Assembly: GCA_902489225.1 (NCBI GenBank)
Contig: CABTZA010000003.1
Span: 1-27,127 of the forward strand
Length of the DNA stretch: 27,127 nucleotides
Source of the DNA: an uncultured Collinsella sp.
Lineage (GTDB): Bacteria > Actinomycetota > Coriobacteriia > Coriobacteriales > Coriobacteriaceae
Reading direction: 5' to 3'
Positions 13,910 through 22,537 of this stretch are shown here, in pieces. The notes below the pieces were generated by a model, which was not told where the DNA came from, did not search any database, and saw only the letters and a program-made list of their open reading frames with translations. The translations under genes were made by a program, and so were the position numbers. Each line of letters begins with the position of its first letter. Within the stretch, counting starts at the first letter, position 1.

Positions 13910-15859
13910 CTAGAGCTCGCAGGCAACCTTATAGCCATCGCCGATGGCATCGCGGATGTTGCCACACTTGTTGGCATCGCCCAGCACGTGGGTGGCAACG
14001 CCGGCAGCGGCAAGGTCGTCGGCTAACTTGGTATTGGGACGGTAGCCCATCGCCAGCACCAGCGTATCGGCACCGGTGATGGTGTGGACCTCGCCGTCCT
14101 TTTCGTAGCTGATGGTGTCCTCGGTGATCTCGGTCACCTTGGCCTCGGTCAGCACGTGGACGCCCTTGGAGAGCATGCGCGTGATGAGCACCGCGCGACC
14201 GGCACCGCCCTCGTTGGCAGCGAGCGTCTTGGTCATCTCGATGACGGTGACATCGCGATTGGCCGGCGACAGGTCGTTGACCAGCGGGGCCAGGTAATCT
14301 GCTGTCTCGCAACCGACGGTGCCGCCGCCCACGATGACGATCTTCTTGCCCGGGAAAGCCTTGCCACCCAGCAGGTCGTCAGCCGTCATAACCTGCTTAA
14401 AGCCCTGCATGAAGGCCGGGGCGATGGGCTCAGCGCCATAAGCCAGGACAACCTCGTAGCCCGCGTAGTCGCGCTGAATGTCCTCGGCCGAGAGCTCGGT
14501 ACCAAAGACGCACTTCACGCCCGCCTCGGCCAGACGACGATACTGGTACTTGATCACGCGGGTGAGCTCCTGCTTTGCCGGAGGAACGGCCGCGATGCGC
14601 ATCTCGCCGCCCGGCTCATCCTGCTTATCCACGAGCACCACGTTGTGGCCGCGCTTGGCAGCAATATAGGCTGCCTCCATGCCCGCAGGACCAGCGCCCA
14701 CAACGAGCACGTTCTTGGCCTCGGCAGCAGGTTCGTAGCCAGCCTCGTCGCGCTCCACGTCCGGGTTGACGGTGCAGGAGATGCGCTTGCCGAACATAAT
14801 GCCGTTCAGGCAGCGCAGGCAGCCGATGCAGGGGCGGATGTCGTCGGCGTTGCCGGCAGCGGCCTTGTTGCAGAACTCGGCATCGCACAGATTGGCGCGG
14901 CCCATCATGCAGATGTCGGCAGCGCCGTCCTCGATCAGCTCCTCGGCGATCCAGGCCTCGTTGATGCGGCCGACGGTGGCGACGGGAATGTTGACGTGCT
15001 TCTTAATCTCGCGCGAGCAGGCGGCGTGCGAGGCCTGCTGGGTACCGGCGGCGGGAATCGCGGAGCCGCGCTTGATGGTGGTGCCGCCCGACACATGAAT
15101 CATGTCGACGCCGGCCTTCTCCAGGCGACGCGAGACATAAATCATATCGTTGAGGGTCAGACCGCCATCGGTGTACTCATCGCCCGAGATGCGGACGTCG
15201 ATGATAAAGTCCTTGCCGCAGCGCTCGCGAATCTCGGCGATGACCTCGAGCAGGAAGCGCATGCGGGCATCGAGCGAGCCGCCGTACTCGTCGGTACGCT
15301 TGTTGTAGAGCGGAGTCAAAAAGCCGCCGAGCATACCGTGGGCGTGCGCTGCGTGGACCTCAACGCCATCGACACCGGCCTTCTGCATACGCACGGCAGC
15401 GTCGCCAAACTGATGCGTGAGCTCGTGAATCTCGTCGACCGTGATGGGGCGCGGTGCCTCGCGGGCGTAAGACGGGCCCACAAAGGACGGAGCGATCAAG
15501 CGCGGCGTGCCCGGGATGTTAAAGGCCATGTAGGCGGGGTGGAAGAGCTGCGGCATGATCTTGCAGCCGTACTCGTGGACGGCCGCGGCGAGCTTTTCCC
15601 AGCCGGGGATAAACGTGTCGTCGTAGCAGCACATGTCACCCGGCAGATAGGTATAGGTGGGCTCGACCGTCACGACCTCGGTGATGATGAGGCCCACGCC
15701 GCCCTTGGCACGGGCACGGTAATGATCGACCAAGTCGTCAGTCACATAGCCATGATCGGCCAGGTTGGTGGACACCGGCGGCATAAAGACGCGGTTCTTG
15801 ACCTCGGTCGTACCGACCTTGATCGGGCTAAAGAGCATCGGGTAGGCGGATGACTCCAT
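13910..15859 (-). CDS. Old-Yellow-Enzyme-type NADH:flavin oxidoreductase with FAD/NAD domain
   Basis: This 649-residue protein has three parts: an OYE-like FMN TIM barrel (about 1-335), a 4Fe-4S site (Cys344, Cys347, Cys350 and Cys362 in CIGCLRC..ISC) and a FAD/NAD(P) domain with GAGPAGMEA (388-396) and VIVGGGTVGCE. This is the architecture of 2,4-dienoyl-CoA reductase, 2-enoate reductase and the BaiCD/BaiH bile-acid enzymes. These reduce C=C bonds next to a carbonyl. The start ATG 15859 has GAAAGGAAG upstream; a longer frame runs into the palindromic repeat. It follows a GltD-like electron-transfer gene and is the last minus-strand gene of the locus. The substrate is unknown, and a link to pectin breakdown is uncertain. 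Confidence 0.88.
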   Translation of the reverse strand: MESSAYPMLFSPIKVGTTEVKNRVFMPPVSTNLADHGYVTDDLVDHYRARAKGGVGLIITEVVTVEPTYTYLPGDMCCYDDTFIPGWEKLAAAVHEYGCKIMPQLFHPAYMAFNIPGTPRLIAPSFVGPSYAREAPRPITVDEIHELTHQFGDAAVRMQKAGVDGVEVHAAHAHGMLGGFLTPLYNKRTDEYGGSLDARMRFLLEVIAEIRERCGKDFIIDVRISGDEYTDGGLTLNDMIYVSRRLEKAGVDMIHVSGGTTIKRGSAIPAAGTQQASHAACSREIKKHVNIPVATVGRINEAWIAEELIEDGAADICMMGRANLCDAEFCNKAAAGNADDIRPCIGCLRCLNGIMFGKRISCTVNPDVERDEAGYEPAAEAKNVLVVGAGPAGMEAAYIAAKRGHNVVLVDKQDEPGGEMRIAAVPPAKQELTRVIKYQYRRLAEAGVKCVFGTELSAEDIQRDYAGYEVVLAYGAEPIAPAFMQGFKQVMTADDLLGGKAFPGKKIVIVGGGTVGCETADYLAPLVNDLSPANRDVTVIEMTKTLAANEGGAGRAVLITRMLSKGVHVLTEAKVTEITEDTISYEKDGEVHTITGADTLVLAMGYRPNTKLADDLAAAGVATHVLGDANKCGNIRDAIGDGYKVACEL

Positions 15860-15976
15860 ACAGGCTTCCTTTCGTTTAAGCCGCTCGGCGGCAGTTGCTA
15901 ACGTACTTATCGTATCAGCAACCGCTGCGTCCGTACCCGCTCGCACTCCCCCGCCTTTAATCCGATCCCCACAAAA

Positions 15977-16043
15977 AGTTGCGGTGGAATACGGAGTAGA
16001 TGAGACTTTTGCCAGCCAAAACAGTCCGTATTTCACCGCAACT
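15977..16043. repeat. 67-bp palindromic repeat, copy 2
   Basis: 19-bp arms AGTTGCGGTGGAATACGGA and its near-exact inverse (18 of 19 positions) flank a 29-base loop. The second copy is at 13060-13126 and has the same length. The element lies between the OYE-type and GltD-like genes. It looks like a REP- or MITE-type dispersed palindrome with no coding capacity. Confidence 0.85.
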
Positions 16044-16059
16044 GATGGGTGGGATGGAG

Positions 16060-17277
16060 TTAGAGGCCCAGATAGGTAGTCATGCCTTCGACGGCGAGCT
16101 TGGCGCCGGCTACGGCGTGAACAACCGTCAGCGGGCCGTTAACCACGTCGCCGGCGGCAAAGACGCCAGGCACGGTGGTCATACCGTACTCGTCGACCGA
16201 AAGAAGGCCGCGATGATCGGTCTCCAGACCGCCCGTCGTAAGCACAAGCTTGTCCTTGGGCACCTGCGAAGCCGCGATCACAACTGTGTCGGCGGACACA
16301 TGGTCGAGCTCTTCCTCATAGCCCACCACGTTGTTGTCCTCGTCAAAGATAGCCGTCTCGAACACCGGACCGTTATCATCGATGGCGCAGATCGCCTTGC
16401 CGCGCACAATCTCGGCACCGTCAAGCTCGGTCAGCTCCACCTCGTCATCGATGGCAGAGATATGGCGCGATCGGGCATACACAGTGACCTTGCGGGCACC
16501 CGAGCGCAGGGCCGTGCGGGCAACATCCATGGCCACATTGCCGGCGCCGATAACCGCCACGTTCTGCCCGATTGCCACGCTCGTGGGATCGACCAGATAA
16601 TCGATACCAAACAGCACGTTGCCGCGCGACTCGCCGGGAATACCCAGCTTTCGAGCTCGCCAGGTACCAGTACCGACAAAGACCGCATCGTAGCCGTCGC
16701 GCAGCAGGTCGTCGATATGCAGCGCGCCACCGATGGTGGTCGAGGGGCGCACGCGCACGCCAAGCGAGCACATCACGTGGCGATACTTTTGCACGAGCGC
16801 ACGGGGCAGGCGGAACTCGGGGATACCGTACTCCAGCACACCGCCGATCTCGGGCCGCTGCTCAAAAACAGTGACGGCGCAACCCAGCTGCGCCATCTTA
16901 ATTGCCACGGTAATGCCGGCTGGGCCGGAGCCGACCACAGCGACCTGCTTGCCACACGACGGCGCGGGCGTCCACTCCTTACGATCCAAATACGCTGTCG
17001 AGATATAGTTCTCGATGCTCGAGAAATGCACCGGCGCGCCCTTGCGGCCCTGGATGCAAGCGCCCTCGCACTGGCCCGAATGATTGCACACCATGGAGCA
17101 GACCGCGCTCATGGGATTGTTCTGGAACAATAGCTCGCCCGCCTCTTCTAGACGACGCTGTTTGAACAGGTCGATGACCTGCGGAATAGGCGTCTGAACC
17201 GGGCAGCCCTTAATCTGACAGAACGCCCTTTTACAACCTAGGCAACGATTCGCCTCTTCGACAATGTGGATAGCCAC
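16060..17277 (-). CDS. GltD-like NAD(P)-dependent Fe-S flavoprotein
   Basis: This 405-residue protein resembles the glutamate synthase small subunit and related NAD(P)H:acceptor proteins. Eight N-terminal cysteines (12, 15, 20, 25 and 60, 64, 70, 74) can ligate two 4Fe-4S clusters. Then come the FAD motif GSGPAG (116-121) and a second Rossmann motif VIGAGNVAMDVA, with AAGDVVNGP near the end. No large glutamate synthase subunit is nearby, so a role as electron donor to another enzyme, perhaps the adjacent OYE-type reductase, is more likely. GTG 17277 behind AGGGGAG is the likely start; the upstream in-frame ATG at 17304 has no ribosome site. Confidence 0.85.
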   Translation of the reverse strand: MAIHIVEEANRCLGCKRAFCQIKGCPVQTPIPQVIDLFKQRRLEEAGELLFQNNPMSAVCSMVCNHSGQCEGACIQGRKGAPVHFSSIENYISTAYLDRKEWTPAPSCGKQVAVVGSGPAGITVAIKMAQLGCAVTVFEQRPEIGGVLEYGIPEFRLPRALVQKYRHVMCSLGVRVRPSTTIGGALHIDDLLRDGYDAVFVGTGTWRARKLGIPGESRGNVLFGIDYLVDPTSVAIGQNVAVIGAGNVAMDVARTALRSGARKVTVYARSRHISAIDDEVELTELDGAEIVRGKAICAIDDNGPVFETAIFDEDNNVVGYEEELDHVSADTVVIAASQVPKDKLVLTTGGLETDHRGLLSVDEYGMTTVPGVFAAGDVVNGPLTVVHAVAGAKLAVEGMTTYLGL

Positions 17278-17380
17278 GCAACTCCCCTTTTTAATGCAAT
17301 CCAATGGGGCGACGATAAAGACCCTTCACCGCCGCCCCCATGCAGGTAATCTCAATCTGCCGACACGGCAAAAGCCAATG

Positions 17381-18286
17381 CTATAGCTCGCGATGCGAAG
17401 CCCCGCAGCGAGCGGACATGTGCTCGAGTGTCGCCAGGCAGTCAGCCGCCGTCGCCGGCACGCTGTTCTCGACCACGCAGGGAATCCCAGGACAGGCGGC
17501 GGCAGCCCAGGCCACCACGGGCTCAAAGTCATAGCGGCCCGTCTCGCCCACGCCGTGGCACACCAGGCGTGAACCCGTACCGTCGCACCATCCGGCTTCG
17601 TCCTCGTTATCAACGACCTCAAAATCCTTGGCGTGCAGCACGCGGATCTTACTGCCGCATAAGTAGAGCATGCACGCGGTGATTTCCTGCGCTTCGTCAA
17701 CGACACTGGGGTGCAGCAGCGATACCGGGTCGTAGATCACGCCGAGCGACGGGCTCGAGACGCGCTCCAGCACCTCACGGCAGCGATCCGGCGTGTTGAC
17801 CGTCTCGTTCCAGCCAGGCTCGATCAGTATTTGCCCGCCCACGGCCTCGGCCCGATCGCAGACGCGTGCAAGCCCGTCTGCAAACGTATCGAGTGCCTCG
17901 TCGGTCATGCGGTCGTCCGCGACGCGGTTCTGCGCATTGGGGCGACCGGTCTCGGTACCCACCGGGCAGCCGCCGAGCATCTGGGCAAAGTTCAGGCATG
18001 CCTCGTACTCGGCAAAGTTATCCATGAGCTGTTGGCGATCGGGCGTCGCCAGATTCTTATAGCACCCGAGCACGGCGACCGAAACGCCCGCCTCGTCGAG
18101 CACCGCGCTCAAATGGTCGGCAAGCTCGCGGGTCAGGCCGCCTCGATCGATCCCCATCGATGCGTAGAGCACCTTGCTCGGCAGCTGAATGCACGAAAAG
18201 CCCAGCTCTCCCGCCATACGAATGCGTTCCTCGACGGTCCCCTGCGGAAGGTCGTGCAAACGTACACCCGGAGTAATAGCCCCCAC
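17381..18286 (-). CDS. Sugar phosphate isomerase/epimerase (AP-endonuclease-2 TIM barrel)
   Basis: This protein of about 301 residues has the xylose-isomerase-like TIM-barrel fold (Pfam AP_endonuc_2 type). Probable metal ligands are seen at strand ends: Glu in ILIEPGWNE, Asp in GVIYDPVSLL, His in VLHAKDFE and Glu in CVVENS. The family isomerises or epimerises sugars, sugar phosphates and inositols, and the reaction cannot be fixed from sequence. The proposed start is GTG 18286, two bases past the GH105 stop (18288), with AAGGGA about 10 bases upstream. A GTG at 18295 is an alternative that would overlap the GH105 gene. Tight spacing shows co-translation with the pectic hydrolase. Confidence 0.8.
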   Translation of the reverse strand: MGAITPGVRLHDLPQGTVEERIRMAGELGFSCIQLPSKVLYASMGIDRGGLTRELADHLSAVLDEAGVSVAVLGCYKNLATPDRQQLMDNFAEYEACLNFAQMLGGCPVGTETGRPNAQNRVADDRMTDEALDTFADGLARVCDRAEAVGGQILIEPGWNETVNTPDRCREVLERVSSPSLGVIYDPVSLLHPSVVDEAQEITACMLYLCGSKIRVLHAKDFEVVDNEDEAGWCDGTGSRLVCHGVGETGRYDFEPVVAWAAAACPGIPCVVENSVPATAADCLATLEHMSARCGASHREL

Positions 18287-18287
18287 G

Positions 18288-19526
18288 TTATTCACATCCC
18301 TTATGAGCGTTGATGCCCGGGGTGTATCCGCCAAACGGGTCCTCGATGGAGCACACGCCCGAGGGGGCGAGCGGATCGCGCTTACCGGCCAGCTTGTCGT
18401 GATGCATGGTCTCGATATAGGCAAGCACCAGCGGCGCCACACCCTTTGCATCATTTTTGACCACGGGCTCGCTCATGTAGTAATCAAACGTGCCCTCGCG
18501 GTGCGCGGTGTTTCCCAAGCCCGCAACCAGGCAGATGTTGTCGAGCGCCAGCTGCCCGTCATACTCGGACAGGCAGGTCTCGCAGATGCCGTCGAAGGCG
18601 CGACGGCCGTACTGGTAGTAACGCTCGCCCAGCACGCCCAGACGCACGCCCTTCATGATGGCATTGGCAAAAATCGCGCTACCAGACTCCTCCAGGTAGT
18701 TGGGGGCGATATTGGGCAGGTTGATGACCTGATGCCACATGCCGGTCTTCTCGTCCTGATACGGCAGCATGGCGTCGATCAGGTCGTGGAACATCTTGCG
18801 AATCTCGTCCTTCTCGGCTGACATCAAAGGCGGCATGAGCTCCCAGGTATCGATGAGTGCCATGGCAAACCAGCCCTCGGCGCGCAGCCAGAAGTTAGCC
18901 GAAAGGCCGGTGACCGGGTCGCACCAGAACTGTTTGCGGCTCGCGTCGTAAGCGTGATAGTACAGACCGTTGAGGGGGTTGCGCATCAGGTCATGCACAA
19001 CCTGGAACATATGGAAGCTGTCCGAGCAGGCACGACGGTTGTGGAAGCTCAGCTCATACTGCATGTAGAACGGCTGCGCCATATACATGCCGTCGAGCCA
19101 GATCTGGTTGGGGTAGACGGCCTTGTGCCAAAACACGCCCTCTTTGGTACGCGGCTGGGTTTCGAGCTGACGATAGATGGTATCCATGGCGGCGCGATAC
19201 TTGGGCTTGCCCACCAGGTCATAGAGCTTGTAGAGGGTCTTGCCCGCATTGACGTTATCGAGGTTGTACTCCTGCGGGTTGTAATGCTTGATGGTGCCGT
19301 CGTCCTGGACAAAGAAATCGATATAGTCGTCGGCAAAGGTCAGGTAGCGCTGCTCACCCGTGATCTCGTACAGTTCGATGAGCGCCTTGATCATGCAGCC
19401 GTCGATATAGTTCCAGGTGTTCTCCTTGCCGGCGCGAATCTTTTCGATATTCCAAGCCGGCGCCTGCGGCGTAGAGGTTTCGATCAACTGCTCGATATAA
19501 CGGTCCAGGATTTGATTGCAACCCAT
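18288..19526 (-). CDS. GH105 unsaturated galacturonyl/rhamnogalacturonyl hydrolase
   Basis: This 412-residue protein fits the (alpha/alpha)6-barrel family of YteR/YesR. Asp90 (in YNLDNVNAGK) and Asp145 (in QIWLDGMYMAQPF) correspond to the two acidic residues used by YteR, and RAEGWFAMALIDTWE is typical. It removes the 4,5-unsaturated uronic acid from lyase-made pectic oligosaccharides, releasing the precursor handled by DhuI. There is no signal peptide, so the site is cytoplasmic. The start is ATG 19526, behind AGAGGGG; an in-frame ATG at 19544 lies upstream of that site. Two TGAACGTT operators and a large palindrome lie just upstream, indicating its own regulated promoter. GH88 is less likely from the motif around Asp145. 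Confidence 0.88.
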   Translation of the reverse strand: MGCNQILDRYIEQLIETSTPQAPAWNIEKIRAGKENTWNYIDGCMIKALIELYEITGEQRYLTFADDYIDFFVQDDGTIKHYNPQEYNLDNVNAGKTLYKLYDLVGKPKYRAAMDTIYRQLETQPRTKEGVFWHKAVYPNQIWLDGMYMAQPFYMQYELSFHNRRACSDSFHMFQVVHDLMRNPLNGLYYHAYDASRKQFWCDPVTGLSANFWLRAEGWFAMALIDTWELMPPLMSAEKDEIRKMFHDLIDAMLPYQDEKTGMWHQVINLPNIAPNYLEESGSAIFANAIMKGVRLGVLGERYYQYGRRAFDGICETCLSEYDGQLALDNICLVAGLGNTAHREGTFDYYMSEPVVKNDAKGVAPLVLAYIETMHHDKLAGKRDPLAPSGVCSIEDPFGGYTPGINAHKGCE

Positions 19527-19551
19527 TGCTGTCCCCTCTGACATAAACGAT

Positions 19552-19567
19552 AGGTGAACGTTACCCC
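19552..19567. promoter_or_regulatory. TGAACGTT operator just upstream of GH105
   Basis: AGGTGAACGTTACCCC is a variant of the operator. It lies directly downstream of a TACACT -10-like box on the minus strand (19569-19574), where a bound repressor would block transcription of the GH105 operon. Confidence 0.55.
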
Positions 19568-19581
19568 TAGTGTAACGCGAA

Positions 19582-19619
19582 CGAGGAATATAGGGTGAAC
19601 GTTAACCCTATATTCCTCG
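19582..19619. promoter_or_regulatory. 38-bp palindrome centred on an operator
   Basis: Perfect 15-bp arms CGAGGAATATAGGGT and ACCCTATATTCCTCG flank GAACGTTA, so 18 of 19 base pairs match. The dyad coincides with the operator variant AGGGTGAACGTTAACCCT (19592-19609). As RNA it would form a hairpin between the SGNH and GH105 genes, with no T-tract after it on either strand. Confidence 0.85.
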
Positions 19620-19633
19620 CGAACGGCAGACTT

Positions 19634-20302
19634 TTAGCGGCAAACGGCGGTGAGACCCGCGGCGATGCGATGCGCCAGGCGCTCATAGCCGGCAGGACTG
19701 TAATGCAGACCGTCCGGCATATAGAGCTCGCGGTGCTCCGGCAAAAACGGGCTGATACCGCTTTGCGCATACAGGTCAATCACCGGCACGGAGTAGCGGT
19801 CGCAAACCTCGAGCATCGCTCGCACGTAGGCGACCTGCGTCAACCCCAGGTGGTTGAGCTCGTCGCTTGCCGGGATATCCTTCTCGTGCTTGCCGCTCGT
19901 CTTGCACGGCGTCATAAACACAAGCTTTGCCTGGGGCGAGCGCGCCGTGATGGTACGGATCAGGTAATCGAGTGCACCATAGAACTCATGTACGTCCGTG
20001 CTGCCGAGCTCTCCAAGCGGCACGTTGCGGCTAAAGTCGTTGACGCCGCCAAAGACGATGTAGATATCGGCCGCATCGTCGATACCGTCAAGGCGCTCGA
20101 CAAACGAATCGGTACGGTCGGCCTTGATGGCGATACGCGAACCCTTGATGCCAAAGTTCTCGACGACCGCGCCTCCCAGCAACGCGCCCAGATGCGAAGT
20201 CCAAGAGATGTCGTTGCCGCCTGCGCCGCATCCGTTATCGCCCCATGTGGTCGAATCGCCAAAGCAGCAAATGGTCGATTCACTCAAACTCTTCGTTTCC
20301 AT
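19634..20302 (-). CDS. SGNH/GDSL hydrolase, probable pectic acetylesterase
   Basis: This 222-residue protein has the SGNH blocks: GDSTTW with nucleophile Ser17, GGVND with Asn88, and DGLHYS with Asp197 and His200. The block II Gly region is less clear. The family includes rhamnogalacturonan acetylesterases that remove O-acetyl groups from pectin backbones, which suits the neighbours. There is no signal peptide, so it probably acts on imported oligosaccharides. The start is ATG 20302, with GAGGAGAAG upstream; an upstream in-frame ATG at 20362 has no such site. It follows the methylesterase fusion by 70 bases in the same direction. Confidence 0.83.
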   Translation of the reverse strand: METKSLSESTICCFGDSTTWGDNGCGAGGNDISWTSHLGALLGGAVVENFGIKGSRIAIKADRTDSFVERLDGIDDAADIYIVFGGVNDFSRNVPLGELGSTDVHEFYGALDYLIRTITARSPQAKLVFMTPCKTSGKHEKDIPASDELNHLGLTQVAYVRAMLEVCDRYSVPVIDLYAQSGISPFLPEHRELYMPDGLHYSPAGYERLAHRIAAGLTAVCR

Positions 20303-20371
20303 AATCTTCTCCTCATCCGCCCATCGGCGGTCATACAGGAACGTACCGTTTATTCGCAGCATGCCGAGGGG

Positions 20372-22537
20372 CTATGCACGGGCGCATTCCGCAACGTGCG
20401 AATCGAGCCATTCGATATCCTCGGCAAGATGTGCCACGCCCAGATGGTGTTCACCCGGACACACCTCGTGCCGCAGGCCATCTCTGCGGCTCAGCAACTT
20501 GTAGGCATCGCGCACGATCTCGAGCTGCTCGTCAACATTTTTCAGCCCGCGCGAACCGTTCAGATGATCCTCTTCGCAGCTTTGCACCAGCAGCGGATGC
20601 GGCGCGATGAGCGAGGCAATATCGCCCATGTCGAGTAAGCGCCAAAGTCCGGGTGTGTAGTTGCAGCTGCAATTGCCATTGAGATGCAGCAGCGAATCGT
20701 CGACACCGTACAGATAGCCCGAGACAAACGCCTTGCGCACACGCGGGTCGAGTGCGGCCAGGTACAACGTCATGTAGCCGCCACCCGAAAAACCAAAGCA
20801 ACCCAGGTCATCCATGGCAATGTCGCCGCGCGCCTCCAAGTAATCGATCAAGCGCATGTTGTCCCAGACGTTGAGGCCCGCAACCGTAAGACCCAGCGGC
20901 TCGGCCATACGTGCTTGATTCAGACACGTACCGCGCAGGTAGCTGTTCTCGTCATCGCCCTGGCCCTTCCAGTCACGACGGTATCCCCAACCGCGTGCGT
21001 CGGGGCAGACGGTCACGTAACCCATACGCGCCAAACGCAGACCGTAGTCGTAATTGAACTTACGCACGGCATCATCGACCGCCGGCACGCCCGCAACACC
21101 GGCTACGCTTGCAGCACCCGCTCCCTGATGGCCATGCGGGCAGATATAGCAACACTTGCGGCCGCACGCATCGAGCTTAGGCGACTGCGGCTCGAGCAGG
21201 TAGAACGGCATCCAAACGTCGCGCTCCACCTGCAGCATCGCATGGGTGCGCACGATGCCGCCGGCAACCCGCACGCGGCTGAGCTCACGAATCTCAATCG
21301 GGACGCGGTCCATAAGCGAAAGGCCCAAAACATCGTACAGACGAGTCCTGGTCGCAATCTTCCACGCCTCAAAATCTGCAGGAGTCTTGCCCGTAAAAGC
21401 AGCCGAACGTCCCTCGCGCTTCAGCCGGGCACGCAGCGCAGGCTCGTCTTCGCAGTACGTCTCGATGTGCACGGTGCGGCCATTGGCAGATAGCCCAGCC
21501 GTCTCAACCGCATCACCGTCGCCGCCCTCGGGATCCCAGCCATCCCCACCGGCAAGCACCTGCTCGCGAGCGTACCCGACGGCAGCCATCACATCGAGTT
21601 TATTTGCCCACGGCACCCAGTCGGTAGTATCACCCGCCGGCCCATGCAGGATTGCGCCAGCATACTGCGCGCAGCTGTGCGCCGCCGGCTTATTCCAATC
21701 CCACCAGCCTTCGCGCTTGATATGTCGCCCCAGCCAGCAATCGATCAGCGCAGTTTGCGCCCATTCGCGCCAAGGACGGCCCAGGTAGACCGAATCCGGC
21801 GCCACGCCATCCGGAGCTGTAAACGAACAACCATGAAACACAAATCCGTACGGCTCGCCTTTAGGCGTGGAGGCTGCCGTTACATACCCGTTGACATCCA
21901 TATCGCGGTTGAGCGAGCGAATCTCGCACCCCTCAAAGTAGGCACGCGCGCCGCCAAAGATAAAGTCGACATCGCCCTCGATCCGGCAACGTCGGAAATA
22001 TTGGCGCCCCACCCGGCGCGGCGCATACTGTTTGGGTCCTATGAACCCGCCCGGTTTGACCTCATGCGGCGGCAGCGGACCCAAAAACAGTGTGTCCTGG
22101 TGCCCCTTAATGCAGCAGGCATCGACAACCAGACGGTCGCCATCGGCATACAGGGCAATCGCCTGACCGACCTCGCGCCCATCGCCGGCATCATTTACGA
22201 TCGTTAGGTTCTCGAGCCGCACGTCGTCGGCATCGACCAAAACGGTATAGGTCCTAAACGTGCCGAGCGTGCCGTCCGCGCCCGAGCCGTCCTCCGAAGG
22301 CGTCTTGGCACCCAGGCCGCCCATGATACGCACGCTATCGGCCGTCTCTCCCTCAATCGTCACATGCGGGCGACGAATCTCGACCCGCTCGCGGTACTCA
22401 CCCGGCTCGACGCGAATCATCACCGGTTGCTCGGCATCCGGATAGAGCTGATCGGCTGCCGCCAAGGCATCGGAAATCGTTGGATACGCTCCTGCCGCAG
22501 CCCTCGAAACGCGCAGCGTATAGATACTTTCGCTCAT
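20372..22537 (-). CDS. Pectin methylesterase (CE8) fused to alpha/beta hydrolase
   Basis: This 721-residue two-domain enzyme has an N-terminal CE8 beta-helix (about 1-330) with the motifs GHQDTL (Gln147, Asp148), GDVDFIFG (nucleophile Asp191) and LGRPW (Arg254). It would remove methyl esters from polygalacturonate. A linker of about 40 residues leads to an alpha/beta-hydrolase domain (about 370-721) with CPDARGWGYRRDW and nucleophile box GFSGGGY (Ser584), of the large acetyl-xylan-esterase-like type. Both catalytic centres look intact, so one chain may remove methyl and acetyl groups. There is no signal peptide. Its ATG overlaps the stop of the upstream esterase (ATGA at 22534-22537), giving translational coupling. 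Such a fusion is unusual. Confidence 0.88.
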   Translation of the reverse strand: MSESIYTLRVSRAAAGAYPTISDALAAADQLYPDAEQPVMIRVEPGEYRERVEIRRPHVTIEGETADSVRIMGGLGAKTPSEDGSGADGTLGTFRTYTVLVDADDVRLENLTIVNDAGDGREVGQAIALYADGDRLVVDACCIKGHQDTLFLGPLPPHEVKPGGFIGPKQYAPRRVGRQYFRRCRIEGDVDFIFGGARAYFEGCEIRSLNRDMDVNGYVTAASTPKGEPYGFVFHGCSFTAPDGVAPDSVYLGRPWREWAQTALIDCWLGRHIKREGWWDWNKPAAHSCAQYAGAILHGPAGDTTDWVPWANKLDVMAAVGYAREQVLAGGDGWDPEGGDGDAVETAGLSANGRTVHIETYCEDEPALRARLKREGRSAAFTGKTPADFEAWKIATRTRLYDVLGLSLMDRVPIEIRELSRVRVAGGIVRTHAMLQVERDVWMPFYLLEPQSPKLDACGRKCCYICPHGHQGAGAASVAGVAGVPAVDDAVRKFNYDYGLRLARMGYVTVCPDARGWGYRRDWKGQGDDENSYLRGTCLNQARMAEPLGLTVAGLNVWDNMRLIDYLEARGDIAMDDLGCFGFSGGGYMTLYLAALDPRVRKAFVSGYLYGVDDSLLHLNGNCSCNYTPGLWRLLDMGDIASLIAPHPLLVQSCEEDHLNGSRGLKNVDEQLEIVRDAYKLLSRRDGLRHEVCPGEHHLGVAHLAEDIEWLDSHVAECARA

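Noticed and set aside
14084..15853. 589-residue plus-strand open frame
   Set aside because: It lies opposite the OYE-type gene and shows only shadow composition.
17381..18454. Longer start for the epimerase at 18454
   Set aside because: It would overlap the GH105 gene by over 160 bases; the GTG at 18286 has a ribosome site and joins the family fold directly.
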